Origin: Chryseobacterium vrystaatense
GTDB lineage: Bacteria; Bacteroidota; Bacteroidia; Flavobacteriales; Weeksellaceae
NCBI RefSeq assembly: GCF_000737765.1
Contig: NZ_JPRI01000010.1
Location: forward strand, 124,001-188,000
Direction: 5' to 3'
Length of the DNA stretch: 64,000 nucleotides
Both the position numbers and the translations under genes were made by a program. Shown in pieces: positions 16,709 through 26,630 of the stretch (within the stretch, counting starts at the first letter, position 1; every line of letters begins with the position of its first letter). The notes under the pieces were generated by a model. It did not search any database. It saw nothing but the letters and a program-made list of their open reading frames with translations, and was not told the origin of the DNA.

Positions 16709-18088
16709 ATGGAAAGTAAAAAAGAATTTTTCTTAGAGTGCTACAAGCTGGGCATTATCAAATTTGGAAGGTTTACCCTAAAAAGTGGTATCGAAAGTCC
16801 ATTCTATGTAGACCTGAGACCTTTGGCTTCAGATCCTAAAATTTTAAAAAATCTGGCGAATTATTTACTGGAAATGCTTCCATTGGATAATTTTGATTTA
16901 ATCTGCGGAGTGCCTTATGCAGCGCTTCCGATGGCTACTGCAATGTCTTTGGAAAGTTATATTCCATTAATTATTAAAAGAAAAGAAGCAAAAAGCTACG
17001 GAACTAAAAAACTGATCGAAGGAATTTACCAGAAAGGACAAAACTGTCTTTTGGTTGAAGATGTGATCACTTCCGGAAAGTCTCTTGTTGAAACCATCGC
17101 AGAGGTAGAACAGGAAGATCTTAAAGTGGCTGATATTGTTGTTGTTCTGGACAGAGAGCAAGGCGGGAAACAACTGCTGGAAAGTAAAGGATACAAAGTT
17201 CATACACTTTTCAATATTTCAGAAGTATGTACTATTCTTCAGGAGAACGGAGAACTTTCTGAAGAAGAAGTGAAAAGAATCCAGGATTTTCTACAGGGAA
17301 ATCATATTCAGTTTGAAGAAAAGACGAGAAACTCTTACGAACAGAAGCTTCAGAATGCTCAGCATTCGGTTTCTAAAAAATTACTGGAAACAGCTTTAGC
17401 AAAAAAATCAAATCTCATCGCATCTGCTGATGTTACTACAACGCAGGAATTACTTGCTCTTGCAGAAAAAGTAGGGCCTCATATTATTGCATTAAAAACA
17501 CATATTGATATCATTTCGGATTTTGAATATGATAAAACAATTGTTCCATTAAAAGCTTTAGCAGAAAAACATCAGTTCCTGTTGATGGAGGATAGAAAAT
17601 TTGCAGATATCGGTAATACGCAAGAACTTCAGTTCACAAGCGGAGTATTTAAAATTACAGACTGGGCAGATTTTGTAACTTCACAGGTAATTGGAGGTTT
17701 TGAATCTTTAGACTGCTTTAAAAATGTAGGTGTAGTCGCTATTGTAGGAATGTCTTCTAAAGGTACGCTAACGACTGCCAGTTATCGTGAAGAGGCCCTG
17801 AAAGTAGCATTATCTCATCCCAATGTGATCGGTGGTGTAGCACAGAACCAGATCCCTGAAGAGCTCCTGCTTTTCACTCCGGGGGTCAATCTTGCAGATT
17901 CAGGAGATGGAAAAGGACAGCAATACAATACCCCAGAGCACGTTTTCAAAATGCTTCACTCCGACTTCATCATTGTAGGAAGGGGAATTTACAAATCTGA
18001 TGATCCTGAAACTGCTGCCATTACCTACAAAAATGAAGGATGGAATGCGTATGTTAATTCTTTGCAAAAAAACGCTGTCCAAGGCTAA
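16709..18088 (+). CDS. pyrEF: Bifunctional orotate phosphoribosyltransferase / OMP decarboxylase
   Basis: 459 residues catalysing the last two steps of UMP synthesis. The N-terminal OPRTase half has FGRFTLKSGIESPFYVDLR and the PRPP loop LLVEDVITSG (about residues 114-123). The C-terminal half is an OMP decarboxylase of the eukaryotic-type group: SADVTTTQELL, LKTHIDI (K263) and MEDRKFADIGNT (D295, K297, D300). The domain order is that of eukaryotic UMP synthase. Both sets of catalytic residues are intact. A good -7 box precedes it; the next gene has its own promoter. Confidence 0.95.
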   Translation: MESKKEFFLECYKLGIIKFGRFTLKSGIESPFYVDLRPLASDPKILKNLANYLLEMLPLDNFDLICGVPYAALPMATAMSLESYIPLIIKRKEAKSYGTKKLIEGIYQKGQNCLLVEDVITSGKSLVETIAEVEQEDLKVADIVVVLDREQGGKQLLESKGYKVHTLFNISEVCTILQENGELSEEEVKRIQDFLQGNHIQFEEKTRNSYEQKLQNAQHSVSKKLLETALAKKSNLIASADVTTTQELLALAEKVGPHIIALKTHIDIISDFEYDKTIVPLKALAEKHQFLLMEDRKFADIGNTQELQFTSGVFKITDWADFVTSQVIGGFESLDCFKNVGVVAIVGMSSKGTLTTASYREEALKVALSHPNVIGGVAQNQIPEELLLFTPGVNLADSGDGKGQQYNTPEHVFKMLHSDFIIVGRGIYKSDDPETAAITYKNEGWNAYVNSLQKNAVQG

Positions 18089-18095
18089 AACCCTG

Positions 18096-18125
18096 TTGAA
18101 TATATTCAAAATAAGTTTATATTTG
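18096..18125 (+). promoter_or_regulatory. Promoter of the 18143 gene
   Basis: TTG at 18096-18098 and TATATTTG at 18118-18125 are 19 bp apart, fitting the Bacteroidota consensus. The box ends 17 bp before the TTG start codon, so the downstream gene is transcribed separately from pyrEF. Confidence 0.65.
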
Positions 18126-18142
18126 GGCTTTATCACAGGATA

Positions 18143-20965
18143 TTGAAAAAGATCACCACATGCCTTGTTTTGTTTTGGGGAATTGTACAGGTTTCTGGAC
18201 AAAAAGACAGCATATATATTGAAGCCAAATTATCAGCGGACAGAAAAACGCTGGCAGTAAATCAGGAGATTGTGTATTACAATAATTCCGATAAAGACCT
18301 GCACTCGGTGAAGCTTCTCAATTGGGTTTCTGCTTATAACAAAAGAGGAACATCATTGGTCTACAGAAAATTGGAAGACAGAAGCAGCGATTTACATTTT
18401 GCAAAACCGGAACAGCTTGGTCAGCTTCTGGATTTGGAGGTCAAAAACCAGGTACAGCAAACTGTTCCAGTGAATTCAACGGCAGATGAAAATCTTTTTA
18501 TTCCTTTGACAGAGGCTTTGAAGCCTGGCCAAAGTATCAAATTACAGCTTCAGTACAGAATGTCGCTCCCTGACAAAAAATTCACGGGTTACGGTACATC
18601 TGATCAACTGACAGCTTTAAAATATTTCTTTATTGTTCCGGATCATTTTGATCCGGACAATATTTCCAAAAGAAATTATCATGACATTGAAGAATCAGTA
18701 AGCTTTAATACGTTCTGGACCGTTAATTTTGATCTTCCCCCCAACAGTTTTATAGAAGGTAATATCCCACAGATCCAGATGAATTCATTTAGAGGCTACC
18801 TTGATTCTGACCCTGAATTTATAATCGCACAAAACAGCCTGCCTTCCATCAAGGTAAATGTGGACGGCTCAGATACCGAAATTAAGTTCGGTTATACTCT
18901 AAAACCGGAAGAAAAACAAAATCTTGAATTCTACCTGCCTTTGCATTTAAAATTCATGAAAGAAAAGATAGGATTCCTTCCCAAAAACCTCTTTATTTCT
19001 GAGAAGTTCAGATCATCTGAAGATTTCTTTGGGAATAATGATATCACCTTTTGGAAATTCAGATTTCAACTCTTTACCGACGCTGAAAAAACGGATCTTG
19101 ATTACTTCGGAATAATCGCAAAAAAAATCCTTGATGAAAGTATTATTGCGGATAAACAAAAGAATCATTGGTTTAAAAACGGTTTAAAATCGTATCTCGA
19201 AATCCAATATCTTCAGAAATTTTACAAAGAGACTAAATTATTGGGTAATTTACCTGAAACAAGTATTTTCGGAGTAAAGCCTCTTAAGCTTTTCCATGCA
19301 TCGCAGGTAAAGTTGATTGACCGTTACGGACTCGCCTACCAATATATTATGTCTCAAAACCTCGATCAGAAGATCAGTGAAAACTTTACGGTTTTGAGCA
19401 ACTTTAATGATATGGCGGTCAGCAGTTTCGAAACAGGAAGTCTTTTCAATTATACCGCAGAGAAAATGGGTTATGAGCATTTCAATGGTATTCTGAAAGA
19501 CTATATTTCTAAAAATACAGACCGAAAGATTGATCCTGAAGAATTCCTAAAGGAACTGGCTGAAAAAGATAAAACATCCGGTTATCTCTCAAATTTTTTT
19601 AAACAAAAAAACAGGGTTAACTTCAGACTTAAAAATATTAAAAAAGAGGAAGATTCTTTACACATCCGAATCGGAAAAAATACAGACTCGCCTATTCCTG
19701 TCCGTCTTGAAACGCAAACAAGTGAAGGCGAAAAAAAATCATACTGGATAGAAACAGAAGAAAACGAGCATATTACCAACTTCTCCCTTCCTGCTTCAGA
19801 AGATATTCATAAAGTCACACTCAACAGTGATTACATTTTCCCTGAATCTAAGTACCGGGATAATTTTTTATATGCGAAAGGGATCTTTTCGAATGCAAAA
19901 AAAATAAAGTTTAAGCTTATCAAGGATATTCCCAATCCAGAATACAACGAAATATACATCAGCCCCAGAGTACGTTTCAACAACACTTACGATAAATTCC
20001 TATTAGGAGTGAATCTTAAAAACCAGTCTTTTTTTGACCAGAAATTTTTGTATTCATTTACTCCCACTTACAGTACAGGAACAGGAAAGCTTACCGGATC
20101 AGGTGCAGTGTCCTACTCCTTTCTCCCGGCTGAAAGTATTTTCAGGAGCATTACTTTTGGAGTATCAGGTTCTTATTTTCACTATGATTACGGACTTGCT
20201 TACCGAAAAGGGTCTCTATTTTCCAATTTCAACTTTCGGAAAAATCCGCGAAGTACAGTCAGCAGAAGCTTAGGATTTTCTTATAATTATTTAGAAAGAG
20301 ATCTGAGTCCAAAAATGATGGCCAATAGGGATTATGGCAAGTACAATTTATGGAGTGCAGGATATAGCTACAGTGACAGTCAGATGATCCATGAAAAAAG
20401 TTTAAGTCTAAGCACGCAAGGTATGGAAGACTTTAATAAAGTAACTGCCGAAGGATTTTACAGATGGGAATTTGCACCTAAACAGAAATTAAGCGTTAGA
20501 TTATTTGCAGGCTACTTTGTGCGAAATGAGACCCGAAATAATACATTCAATTATGGAATTTCAAGAGTATCCAACTATTCTTTTAATTACAATCTTTTGG
20601 GTGAAAGTGCAAACAGCGGTCTTCTATCTCAACAGTTTATTCTGGCTGACGGTGGTTTTAAATCTTTTCTCCCGGGATCAGTTAACCACTGGATTACTTC
20701 CTTGAATGTAGACTCAAGTGTCTGGAAGATATTTCATGTCTATGCAGATGCAGGAATCTACAAAAATAAAAACAAGCCTGCAGAATTTATCTGGGACAGT
20801 GGTATCAAAGTTAGATTGATTCCTGATTTTCTTGAAGTTTATTTCCCGATACAGTCATCATTAGGTTTTGAACCTTCTTTTAAGGACTATGCGAAACGCA
20901 TCAGATATACTTTGGTACTCAATCTGGGTGCCGTTATCAACGCCGCCAGAAGAGGATGGTATTAA
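18143..20965 (+). CDS. M1-aminopeptidase-like protein with C-terminal outer-membrane barrel
   Basis: 940 residues starting at TTG, where the signal peptide MKKITTCLVLFWGIVQVSG begins. Residues 20-280 resemble the beta-sandwich N-terminal domain of M1 metallopeptidases, and 280-500 a gluzincin-like helical domain. I find no HExxH; where the second zinc motif would lie it reads HWFKNGLKSYLE. The last 350 residues alternate aromatic and polar residues (YSFTPTYSTGTG, SFGFSYNY-type strands) as in beta-barrels. I infer an outer-membrane protein with an inactive peptidase-like ectodomain; its role is unknown. Confidence 0.7.
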   Translation: MKKITTCLVLFWGIVQVSGQKDSIYIEAKLSADRKTLAVNQEIVYYNNSDKDLHSVKLLNWVSAYNKRGTSLVYRKLEDRSSDLHFAKPEQLGQLLDLEVKNQVQQTVPVNSTADENLFIPLTEALKPGQSIKLQLQYRMSLPDKKFTGYGTSDQLTALKYFFIVPDHFDPDNISKRNYHDIEESVSFNTFWTVNFDLPPNSFIEGNIPQIQMNSFRGYLDSDPEFIIAQNSLPSIKVNVDGSDTEIKFGYTLKPEEKQNLEFYLPLHLKFMKEKIGFLPKNLFISEKFRSSEDFFGNNDITFWKFRFQLFTDAEKTDLDYFGIIAKKILDESIIADKQKNHWFKNGLKSYLEIQYLQKFYKETKLLGNLPETSIFGVKPLKLFHASQVKLIDRYGLAYQYIMSQNLDQKISENFTVLSNFNDMAVSSFETGSLFNYTAEKMGYEHFNGILKDYISKNTDRKIDPEEFLKELAEKDKTSGYLSNFFKQKNRVNFRLKNIKKEEDSLHIRIGKNTDSPIPVRLETQTSEGEKKSYWIETEENEHITNFSLPASEDIHKVTLNSDYIFPESKYRDNFLYAKGIFSNAKKIKFKLIKDIPNPEYNEIYISPRVRFNNTYDKFLLGVNLKNQSFFDQKFLYSFTPTYSTGTGKLTGSGAVSYSFLPAESIFRSITFGVSGSYFHYDYGLAYRKGSLFSNFNFRKNPRSTVSRSLGFSYNYLERDLSPKMMANRDYGKYNLWSAGYSYSDSQMIHEKSLSLSTQGMEDFNKVTAEGFYRWEFAPKQKLSVRLFAGYFVRNETRNNTFNYGISRVSNYSFNYNLLGESANSGLLSQQFILADGGFKSFLPGSVNHWITSLNVDSSVWKIFHVYADAGIYKNKNKPAEFIWDSGIKVRLIPDFLEVYFPIQSSLGFEPSFKDYAKRIRYTLVLNLGAVINAARRGWY

Positions 20966-20970
20966 ATATA

Positions 20971-21002
20971 AAAGCAACTGTAAAATACAGTTGCTTTTTT
21001 TA
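20971..21002 (+). terminator. Terminator after the 18143 gene
   Basis: AAAGCAACTGTA (20971-20982) and TACAGTTGCTTT (20986-20997) form a 12-bp stem with a 3-nt loop and a T-tract. Confidence 0.85.
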
Positions 21003-21225
21003 ATATATTATATTGAAAACTAACTTTTATTTTTTCTGAAAACAGATTAATTCATATGATTTAAACCATTATCAGTACTTAAAATTGATACCTGAAATAT
21101 ATCAAAAACGGTACCACAAAAATATATAATTAAAAAATATCGTTAAAAAACAATCATCTGTTAAACCAGAATTAAAATTGATTGATATTTTTCAAAAATA
21201 ACTCTACCTAAAAGACTAATATCAT

Positions 21226-21262
21226 AAAAAAGCTCAGGCCATTTCTTCGAAATGGCCTGAGC
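21226..21262 (-). terminator. Minus-strand terminator of the T9SS cargo genes
   Basis: GCTCAGGCCATTTC (21232-21245) pairs perfectly with 21249-21262 (14 bp, loop TTC), and six A on the plus strand give the U-tract. The 220 bp between this and the preceding plus-strand terminator are AT-rich and show nothing else. Confidence 0.85.
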
Positions 21263-21287
21263 AGTTATTCAGTAAAAGAACTAAAAA

Positions 21288-22151
21288 TTAGTCTTTTAAT
21301 ATCTTCTGAGATACAGGCTCGTTGTTTACTGTTCCTGTTACGATATAGCTTCCTTTTGCCAATTCAGCAACGTTTACAGTTCCGTTTTGTTTTACAGAAG
21401 CAGATTTTACTACCTGTCCGAACATATTGTAAACTTTTACATCTTTCACGTCAGCCCCGAAAGTAATTTCGTCGCTTTTTACGAAAGTGTTTTTTACAAA
21501 GTTTAATTTAGTTGTAAAATTTTCAGAAGTACCAAGGGCACCATTTATAGCAGTTCCCGTAACTATTACATCATCAATACTAAAAGTTCCTCCAGCAGCT
21601 TCAGATCCATAAAAGTAAAATCTAAAAGTTATAGGGGAAGTAGCATTAGAAATAGCTGTTGTCAAAGTATTTCCATTTTGTCCAGAACAACCAGTTGTAC
21701 AATCATTTACAAAATGAAATTCATTTGTACCTACTACTTCTAGTTCTGCATTAGCTGGGCTGATAGACGCAGGAAGATTAGCTGCATAAGAATCAGCATT
21801 TGATCTTACAATATATGTCCTTGGACCAGTCCCTGATCTTTGGCTTCTAAAAGTAACTGATGATACAGATAGGTTTACTCCCGCATTTGGCGTTAAAGTC
21901 ACCTGTAGATATTTTGCCAAGTCCGGAGTAGCTGCCGTAGAAGCACCACTATGTGCAAATCTATTACCTGTTGCAGTTTGAGTGTAACCTACCGTTGTAA
22001 AATTTCCTGATACAACATTAGAACTTCCTGCCCCTGCAACAACTCCAGTTGTTGAAGGTGGAGTTCCTTCAAAATCATAAGTTGCAGTGAAACTTTGTGC
22101 ATTCATTATGGATAGCGTTGCCATTCCTAAAATAGTAAAGATTTTTTTCAT
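21288..22151 (-). CDS. Secreted protein with T9SS type A sorting domain (1)
   Basis: 287 residues. Signal peptide ending at NAQ, a beta-rich domain (SFTATYDFEGTPPSTTG and SIDDVIVTG) resembling carbohydrate-binding or jelly-roll modules, and a C-terminal type A sorting domain of about 70 residues: KDVKVYNMFGQVVKSASVKQ, VNVAELAKGSYIVTG and a final KILKD. The sorting domain directs export by the type IX system and surface anchoring or release. The ligand is unknown. An upstream neighbour (22239-23027) has the same layout. Confidence 0.87.
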   Translation of the reverse strand: MKKIFTILGMATLSIMNAQSFTATYDFEGTPPSTTGVVAGAGSSNVVSGNFTTVGYTQTATGNRFAHSGASTAATPDLAKYLQVTLTPNAGVNLSVSSVTFRSQRSGTGPRTYIVRSNADSYAANLPASISPANAELEVVGTNEFHFVNDCTTGCSGQNGNTLTTAISNATSPITFRFYFYGSEAAGGTFSIDDVIVTGTAINGALGTSENFTTKLNFVKNTFVKSDEITFGADVKDVKVYNMFGQVVKSASVKQNGTVNVAELAKGSYIVTGTVNNEPVSQKILKD

Positions 22152-22238
22152 TATAAAAAGTTTTAAATTATGGGGTAAAAATACAAAAAAACCGTCACTA
22201 TATTAAAGTGACGGCGGATAATTAACAATTTATTAAAG

Positions 22239-23027
22239 TTACTTTTTAATAATCTTTTCAGAAACCGCTCTACCATTAGGATTTCCGGTTACTATATAAA
22301 TCCCCTTTTGTAGATCTATTATGTTTAAAACTCCATTTTCACTAACGGATGCAGATTTAACCAACTGCCCGCTTACATTATAAATTTTTACATCAGATTT
22401 CGCTCCGAAATGGATTTCATTATCTACTGAAGTATTTTTAATAAATGTACTGTTAGCTTTTCTGACATCAGTGGTTGATAAAGCTCCGGTTGTTCCAGTT
22501 AATTTCACATCATCAATTCTCCATTCAGTACTGTTTGTTCCGGTAAATCTTAGTCTCAGATTAGAGGCAGCGGGAATATTTCCTGTAGGATTAATATACG
22601 ACCAGTTGGCTGTATTGCTACCGGTAGTTCTTGTATAAGAAAGAGCGGTCCAGTTGCTTCCATCGGCACTGACCTCAATCGTCAATTCATTATTAGCTGC
22701 TGTAGTTCCTTTTCTCTGACCAAGAAAAAGTTGGATATTCTGATAATTGGAAGTATTAATTCCTGAAACTACAAAGGTCTCATTAGTTGAATTGATCATT
22801 ACATTCGCACCTCCTGATGCTTGTGCATAAGCACTGACCGCTGATGCATTTGTAGACCTCACATCACTTGTTCCCGAATAAGTTACCGGACTGCTGTTTT
22901 GAAAAGTGTTTGCTGAAATGTCTGTAGTACCTGTACCACTTCCCATATTTTCAGAATAAATGGTAGTTTGTGCAAATACTGTTGCCGAAATTAATCCTGT
23001 CGCAACTAACGAATAAAATTTTTTCAT
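22239..23027 (-). CDS. Secreted protein with T9SS type A sorting domain (2)
   Basis: 262 residues. Signal peptide MKKFYSLVATGLISATVFAQ, then a jelly-roll-like domain (FVVSGINTSNYQNIQLFLG, LTIEVSADGSNW, LRLRFTGTNSTEWRIDDVKLTG), then the type A sorting domain VKIYNVSGQLVKSASVSENG, DLQKGIYIVTG, EKIIKK. The two sorting domains are clearly similar, while the cargo domains share only overall layout. It lies 87 bp upstream of the first in the same direction and may share its terminator. Extracellular; substrate unknown. Confidence 0.87.
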   Translation of the reverse strand: MKKFYSLVATGLISATVFAQTTIYSENMGSGTGTTDISANTFQNSSPVTYSGTSDVRSTNASAVSAYAQASGGANVMINSTNETFVVSGINTSNYQNIQLFLGQRKGTTAANNELTIEVSADGSNWTALSYTRTTGSNTANWSYINPTGNIPAASNLRLRFTGTNSTEWRIDDVKLTGTTGALSTTDVRKANSTFIKNTSVDNEIHFGAKSDVKIYNVSGQLVKSASVSENGVLNIIDLQKGIYIVTGNPNGRAVSEKIIKK

Positions 23028-23176
23028 GATTGTAAAATTTAATTATTAATAATTTACACCGTAAAATTACCAGTAATTTTCAGGGTTTTACAATAATTAC
23101 ATTAATTTTCTGTTAATAATGTTAAACTCATTTTATTAACATTTTTTAGTTATTTTTACGAATTATTTTTAAAAGC

Positions 23177-26100
23177 TTGCGCAATTTTTTTCTTCTGATC
23201 GGTTTGGTTTTCATGGGCATATTTTCGGCTCATGCACAAATATTTTCGTGGAAAAATCCAAACATTCCGCAGGACTCTATTAAAAAAGACAGCATCCTTG
23301 CGGCAAGATTTGAGCAGGACATTTTTGCAAAAGATACCCTGGACTTTATAAAGACTAACAACAAAATCATTGTAGACGAAGCCGTACTTGTCAGAAATGA
23401 TAAGAAAAGATTCCTGGGAGAGCTGAACTCCAAAGGTTCCATTATCCGCGGAATCACGTTCGGTAACAATCAGGGACAGTCTGTACAGAGTTCAATGGAC
23501 CTTCAGATCTCGGGAAGACTTTCAAAAGATGTGACGATCTTAGCGAGTATATCGGATCACAACCTTCCTATTCAAGCTGATGGTTATACACAGACCCTTG
23601 AAGAGTTTGACAAGATCTACATGCAGCTTAATATTAAGGATAAATCTATCCTCCGAGCAGGACACCTTGACCTTATAGAAAACAAAAGCTATTTTGCAAA
23701 ATTCCAGAGACGGAGTATGGGAATTGAGTTTCAGACTGAATTCGGAGATGAAAATAAAACTTTTGTAGATGTTTCGATGGGGGTTGCACGAAGTGAATTT
23801 CACAGGGTGCGTTTTCAGGGTGTAGAAGGTAACCAGGGACCTTATCGTCTGACAGGTAAGAACGGAGAGCAGTTTATCACTGTAATTTCAGGTTCTGAGC
23901 AGGTATTCATTGATGGAATACTTATGAAACGCGGGGAAAACCAGGATTATATTATCAATTACAATACCGGAGAGGTTACATTTACCAGTTTCCGACCTAT
24001 TTTTCAGCAGAATTTCATTACGATTTCCTATAATTATACCAACAGAAATTACTCAAGATATTTATTTACCGGGAAAATTGAGCACCAACGTGAAAAATTT
24101 AAAGTGGGCTTAAACTGGTTCATGGAAAATGACAATAAAAATGCACCACTTTCTTTAAATCTCTCCAAGGAAGATGAACAGATTCTTGCTGATGCCGGTA
24201 ATAACCCTAATCTCATGTACGCTCCATCAGGAGTGGTCACTCCATACGATATCAACAAAATCTTATATAGATTAAATACAGCCGGAAATTTCTACGAATT
24301 TTCAACGGATCAGAACGAAACTCTTTATCAGGTTTCCTTTACTTATTTTGGTGTCAATCAAGGAGATTACAAAATTACGCAAACTACCAATAACGGTCGT
24401 GTATTTGAGTATGTAGGAAATAATATGGGGGATTACAAAGCAGTAAGAAAACTTCCTTCACCTCAGAAATCCCAGGTTTATTCTGTAAATTCTGAATACC
24501 TTTTAAAAGAAGGAAAGATAGGCGCTGATTTCTCTCTCAGCAATTATGATCTGAACCTGTTCTCATCAAAAGATGCCGCTGAAAATATGGGGTATGCATG
24601 GCGTATTTTTGGAAATAAAACTTTTACAAAAAGCAACTGGAAAGGTACTCCAAGCTTTGAATATCAATATATTGATAAGCAGTTCCATATCTTGGACCGT
24701 ATCAATGATGTAGAATTTTCGAGAGATTTTAACTTAGTTCAGGAATTTAGCCAGAGAACCCAAAACAGATTTACATTCAGCTTTTTGAATAAGTGGAATA
24801 ACAAATCTACCCTTAATTACAGAATCAACTATCTGGATGAACAGGACAACTATAAAGGGATTAAAAATGACTTGGATTTTGGATGGATCACAGGAAAATT
24901 CTTTACAAAAGGAAACTTATCTTACCTTAATACCAATGCGACCCTTCAGGATACGAAGTTTATAAGAGGAGGGGCTTCCACAGAGTTTACAGGCAAAAAA
25001 GGCAGTTGGGCTTTTGGAGGAAGTATGGAACATAATGAGAAGAAATACAATGATACACAGCTCATGGATGTGACCAGTTTCAGCTGGAAGGAACTTTTTG
25101 TACAAAAGAAAATCGGAGACAGTACACGTACCAAACTTCTTGCGAAGGTTTATATGAGAGACAATGACTCCGTACGTAATAACAGGCTGGAGAATATGAA
25201 CAACATTTTGGGGATCATGGCCGAAAGCCAGCTTATAAAAACAGATAGAACTGCATTAAATGTTTTGGTCCACTACAGAAAATTTTTCTATCAGAACAAT
25301 GAAGCAGACATGACCCGAAATAACGACTTTGTTGTCGGAAACATTTTGTACAACCAGCAGTTATTCAGGAATGGAATGCGTTTACAGGCATTTTATGAAC
25401 TTGGAAACGGACAGGAAGCTCAGAGAGAATTCCAGTATCTGAAAGTAACAGACGGACAAGGTGTCTATAAATGGACCGATTATAATGGAGATGGTGTTCA
25501 GCAGCTTGATGAATTCGAGATCGCTGAATATTCCGATTTAGCACAATACATCAGGGTGTATACCAATTCTGTCCGCTATATTCCTTCTAATAAAAATAAA
25601 ATACAGCTGGCGTTATTTGTCAATCCGTCAATTGTCCTTAATTCAGAAAATGCATTTTTAAAGAGGTGGAATTTTAATGTTTCTTTAAATTCCCAAAATT
25701 CATTCTATAAAAAAGATAAAGTATTGGTGCTGAATCCATTTGAAAAAAACAGCGACCAAATCCTCAAAAACCAAAATATCTTAGCGTCCGTACAGTTTAA
25801 TCCGACTGAAAAATCGGGATGGAACGGGAATTACCGTTTTATTACAAATGATAACCTTATCAATGCGAATTTCAGTAATGAAGAACGGCAGCAGACTTCT
25901 CATTTTATCAATGTTGGATATTGGTTTAATAAAGAATTCAGAGTAGACTGGGAAAATTCTGTCCACGACCTTAAAAATTCATCTCAGTTATTTGCGACCA
26001 GAGACTACCGTTTAAATAACGTTGAAACGAAACCAAAGGCAACCTATAAATTCACAGATGCCATTCAGGCAGAACTTTCTTCTGCCTATCGACAAAAAAA

Positions 26101-26404
26101 GAGAATAGATGGTGAAGAATTACTGAAGGCTTTTGATATCACAGGTACCATTCAGTGGGATCGTAAAAAAACGTCGATCAGAGGAAATTTCTCATTCATC
26201 AATAATAACTTTACAGGAAATAATTTCAGTATTGTTGGAAACCAAATGCTTGATGGCTTGAAACCGGGAAAAAACCAGGTTTGGAGTGTATTTATCCAAC
26301 AGGCTATCAATTCTTTCCTTCAGCTCAATGTAAATTACGAGGGTAGAAATTCCGGAGAAAGAACCATTCATATAGGAAGTATGCAGGTAAAAGCGAGTTT
26401 CTAA
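23177..26404 (+). CDS. Large outer-membrane beta-barrel protein of unknown function
   Basis: 1075 residues from a TTG start that coincides with the signal peptide (MRNFFLLIGLVFMGIFSAHA). An early segment, GSIIRGITFGNNQGQSVQSSMDLQISGRLS, and EQVFIDGILMKRGENQDYIINYNTGEV resemble surface-protein segments seen in SprA-like flavobacterial proteins. Beyond about residue 290 the sequence alternates hydrophobic and polar residues to a C-terminal aromatic strand, as in a many-stranded barrel. No plug or TonB box is visible. Function is unknown; it is conserved-looking and not part of a recognisable operon. Confidence 0.65.
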   Translation: MRNFFLLIGLVFMGIFSAHAQIFSWKNPNIPQDSIKKDSILAARFEQDIFAKDTLDFIKTNNKIIVDEAVLVRNDKKRFLGELNSKGSIIRGITFGNNQGQSVQSSMDLQISGRLSKDVTILASISDHNLPIQADGYTQTLEEFDKIYMQLNIKDKSILRAGHLDLIENKSYFAKFQRRSMGIEFQTEFGDENKTFVDVSMGVARSEFHRVRFQGVEGNQGPYRLTGKNGEQFITVISGSEQVFIDGILMKRGENQDYIINYNTGEVTFTSFRPIFQQNFITISYNYTNRNYSRYLFTGKIEHQREKFKVGLNWFMENDNKNAPLSLNLSKEDEQILADAGNNPNLMYAPSGVVTPYDINKILYRLNTAGNFYEFSTDQNETLYQVSFTYFGVNQGDYKITQTTNNGRVFEYVGNNMGDYKAVRKLPSPQKSQVYSVNSEYLLKEGKIGADFSLSNYDLNLFSSKDAAENMGYAWRIFGNKTFTKSNWKGTPSFEYQYIDKQFHILDRINDVEFSRDFNLVQEFSQRTQNRFTFSFLNKWNNKSTLNYRINYLDEQDNYKGIKNDLDFGWITGKFFTKGNLSYLNTNATLQDTKFIRGGASTEFTGKKGSWAFGGSMEHNEKKYNDTQLMDVTSFSWKELFVQKKIGDSTRTKLLAKVYMRDNDSVRNNRLENMNNILGIMAESQLIKTDRTALNVLVHYRKFFYQNNEADMTRNNDFVVGNILYNQQLFRNGMRLQAFYELGNGQEAQREFQYLKVTDGQGVYKWTDYNGDGVQQLDEFEIAEYSDLAQYIRVYTNSVRYIPSNKNKIQLALFVNPSIVLNSENAFLKRWNFNVSLNSQNSFYKKDKVLVLNPFEKNSDQILKNQNILASVQFNPTEKSGWNGNYRFITNDNLINANFSNEERQQTSHFINVGYWFNKEFRVDWENSVHDLKNSSQLFATRDYRLNNVETKPKATYKFTDAIQAELSSAYRQKKRIDGEELLKAFDITGTIQWDRKKTSIRGNFSFINNNFTGNNFSIVGNQMLDGLKPGKNQVWSVFIQQAINSFLQLNVNYEGRNSGERTIHIGSMQVKASF

Positions 26405-26596
26405 TTGAGTTGAGATTTTGAGGGTATAAAGTATTTGCATTCAGGTTTTACTTGCGAAGCAAAATTCAAAATCTTTATAACATTGGACATATCCGAACGC
26501 TGCCTTTTCACGTCTCAGATACAATGTCTAAAACATTCATATTCTTTATTTTTATTCCCCATTCCCTACTCTATCTTTACCATAGAAATTATCATA

Positions 26597-26626
26597 TTTC
26601 CAGATGCTCAGAATTTCGTAAATTTG
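26597..26626 (+). promoter_or_regulatory. dusB promoter, near-leaderless
   Basis: TTTC (26597-26600), an 18-bp spacer and TAAATTTG (26619-26626). The box ends four bases before the dusB ATG. Confidence 0.55.
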
Positions 26627-26630
26627 CGCC

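Noticed and set aside
23177..26404. Assignment of the 1075-residue protein as SprA
   Set aside because: Only short segments resemble SprA; the protein is far shorter and lacks its known length, so it is listed as an unknown outer-membrane protein.
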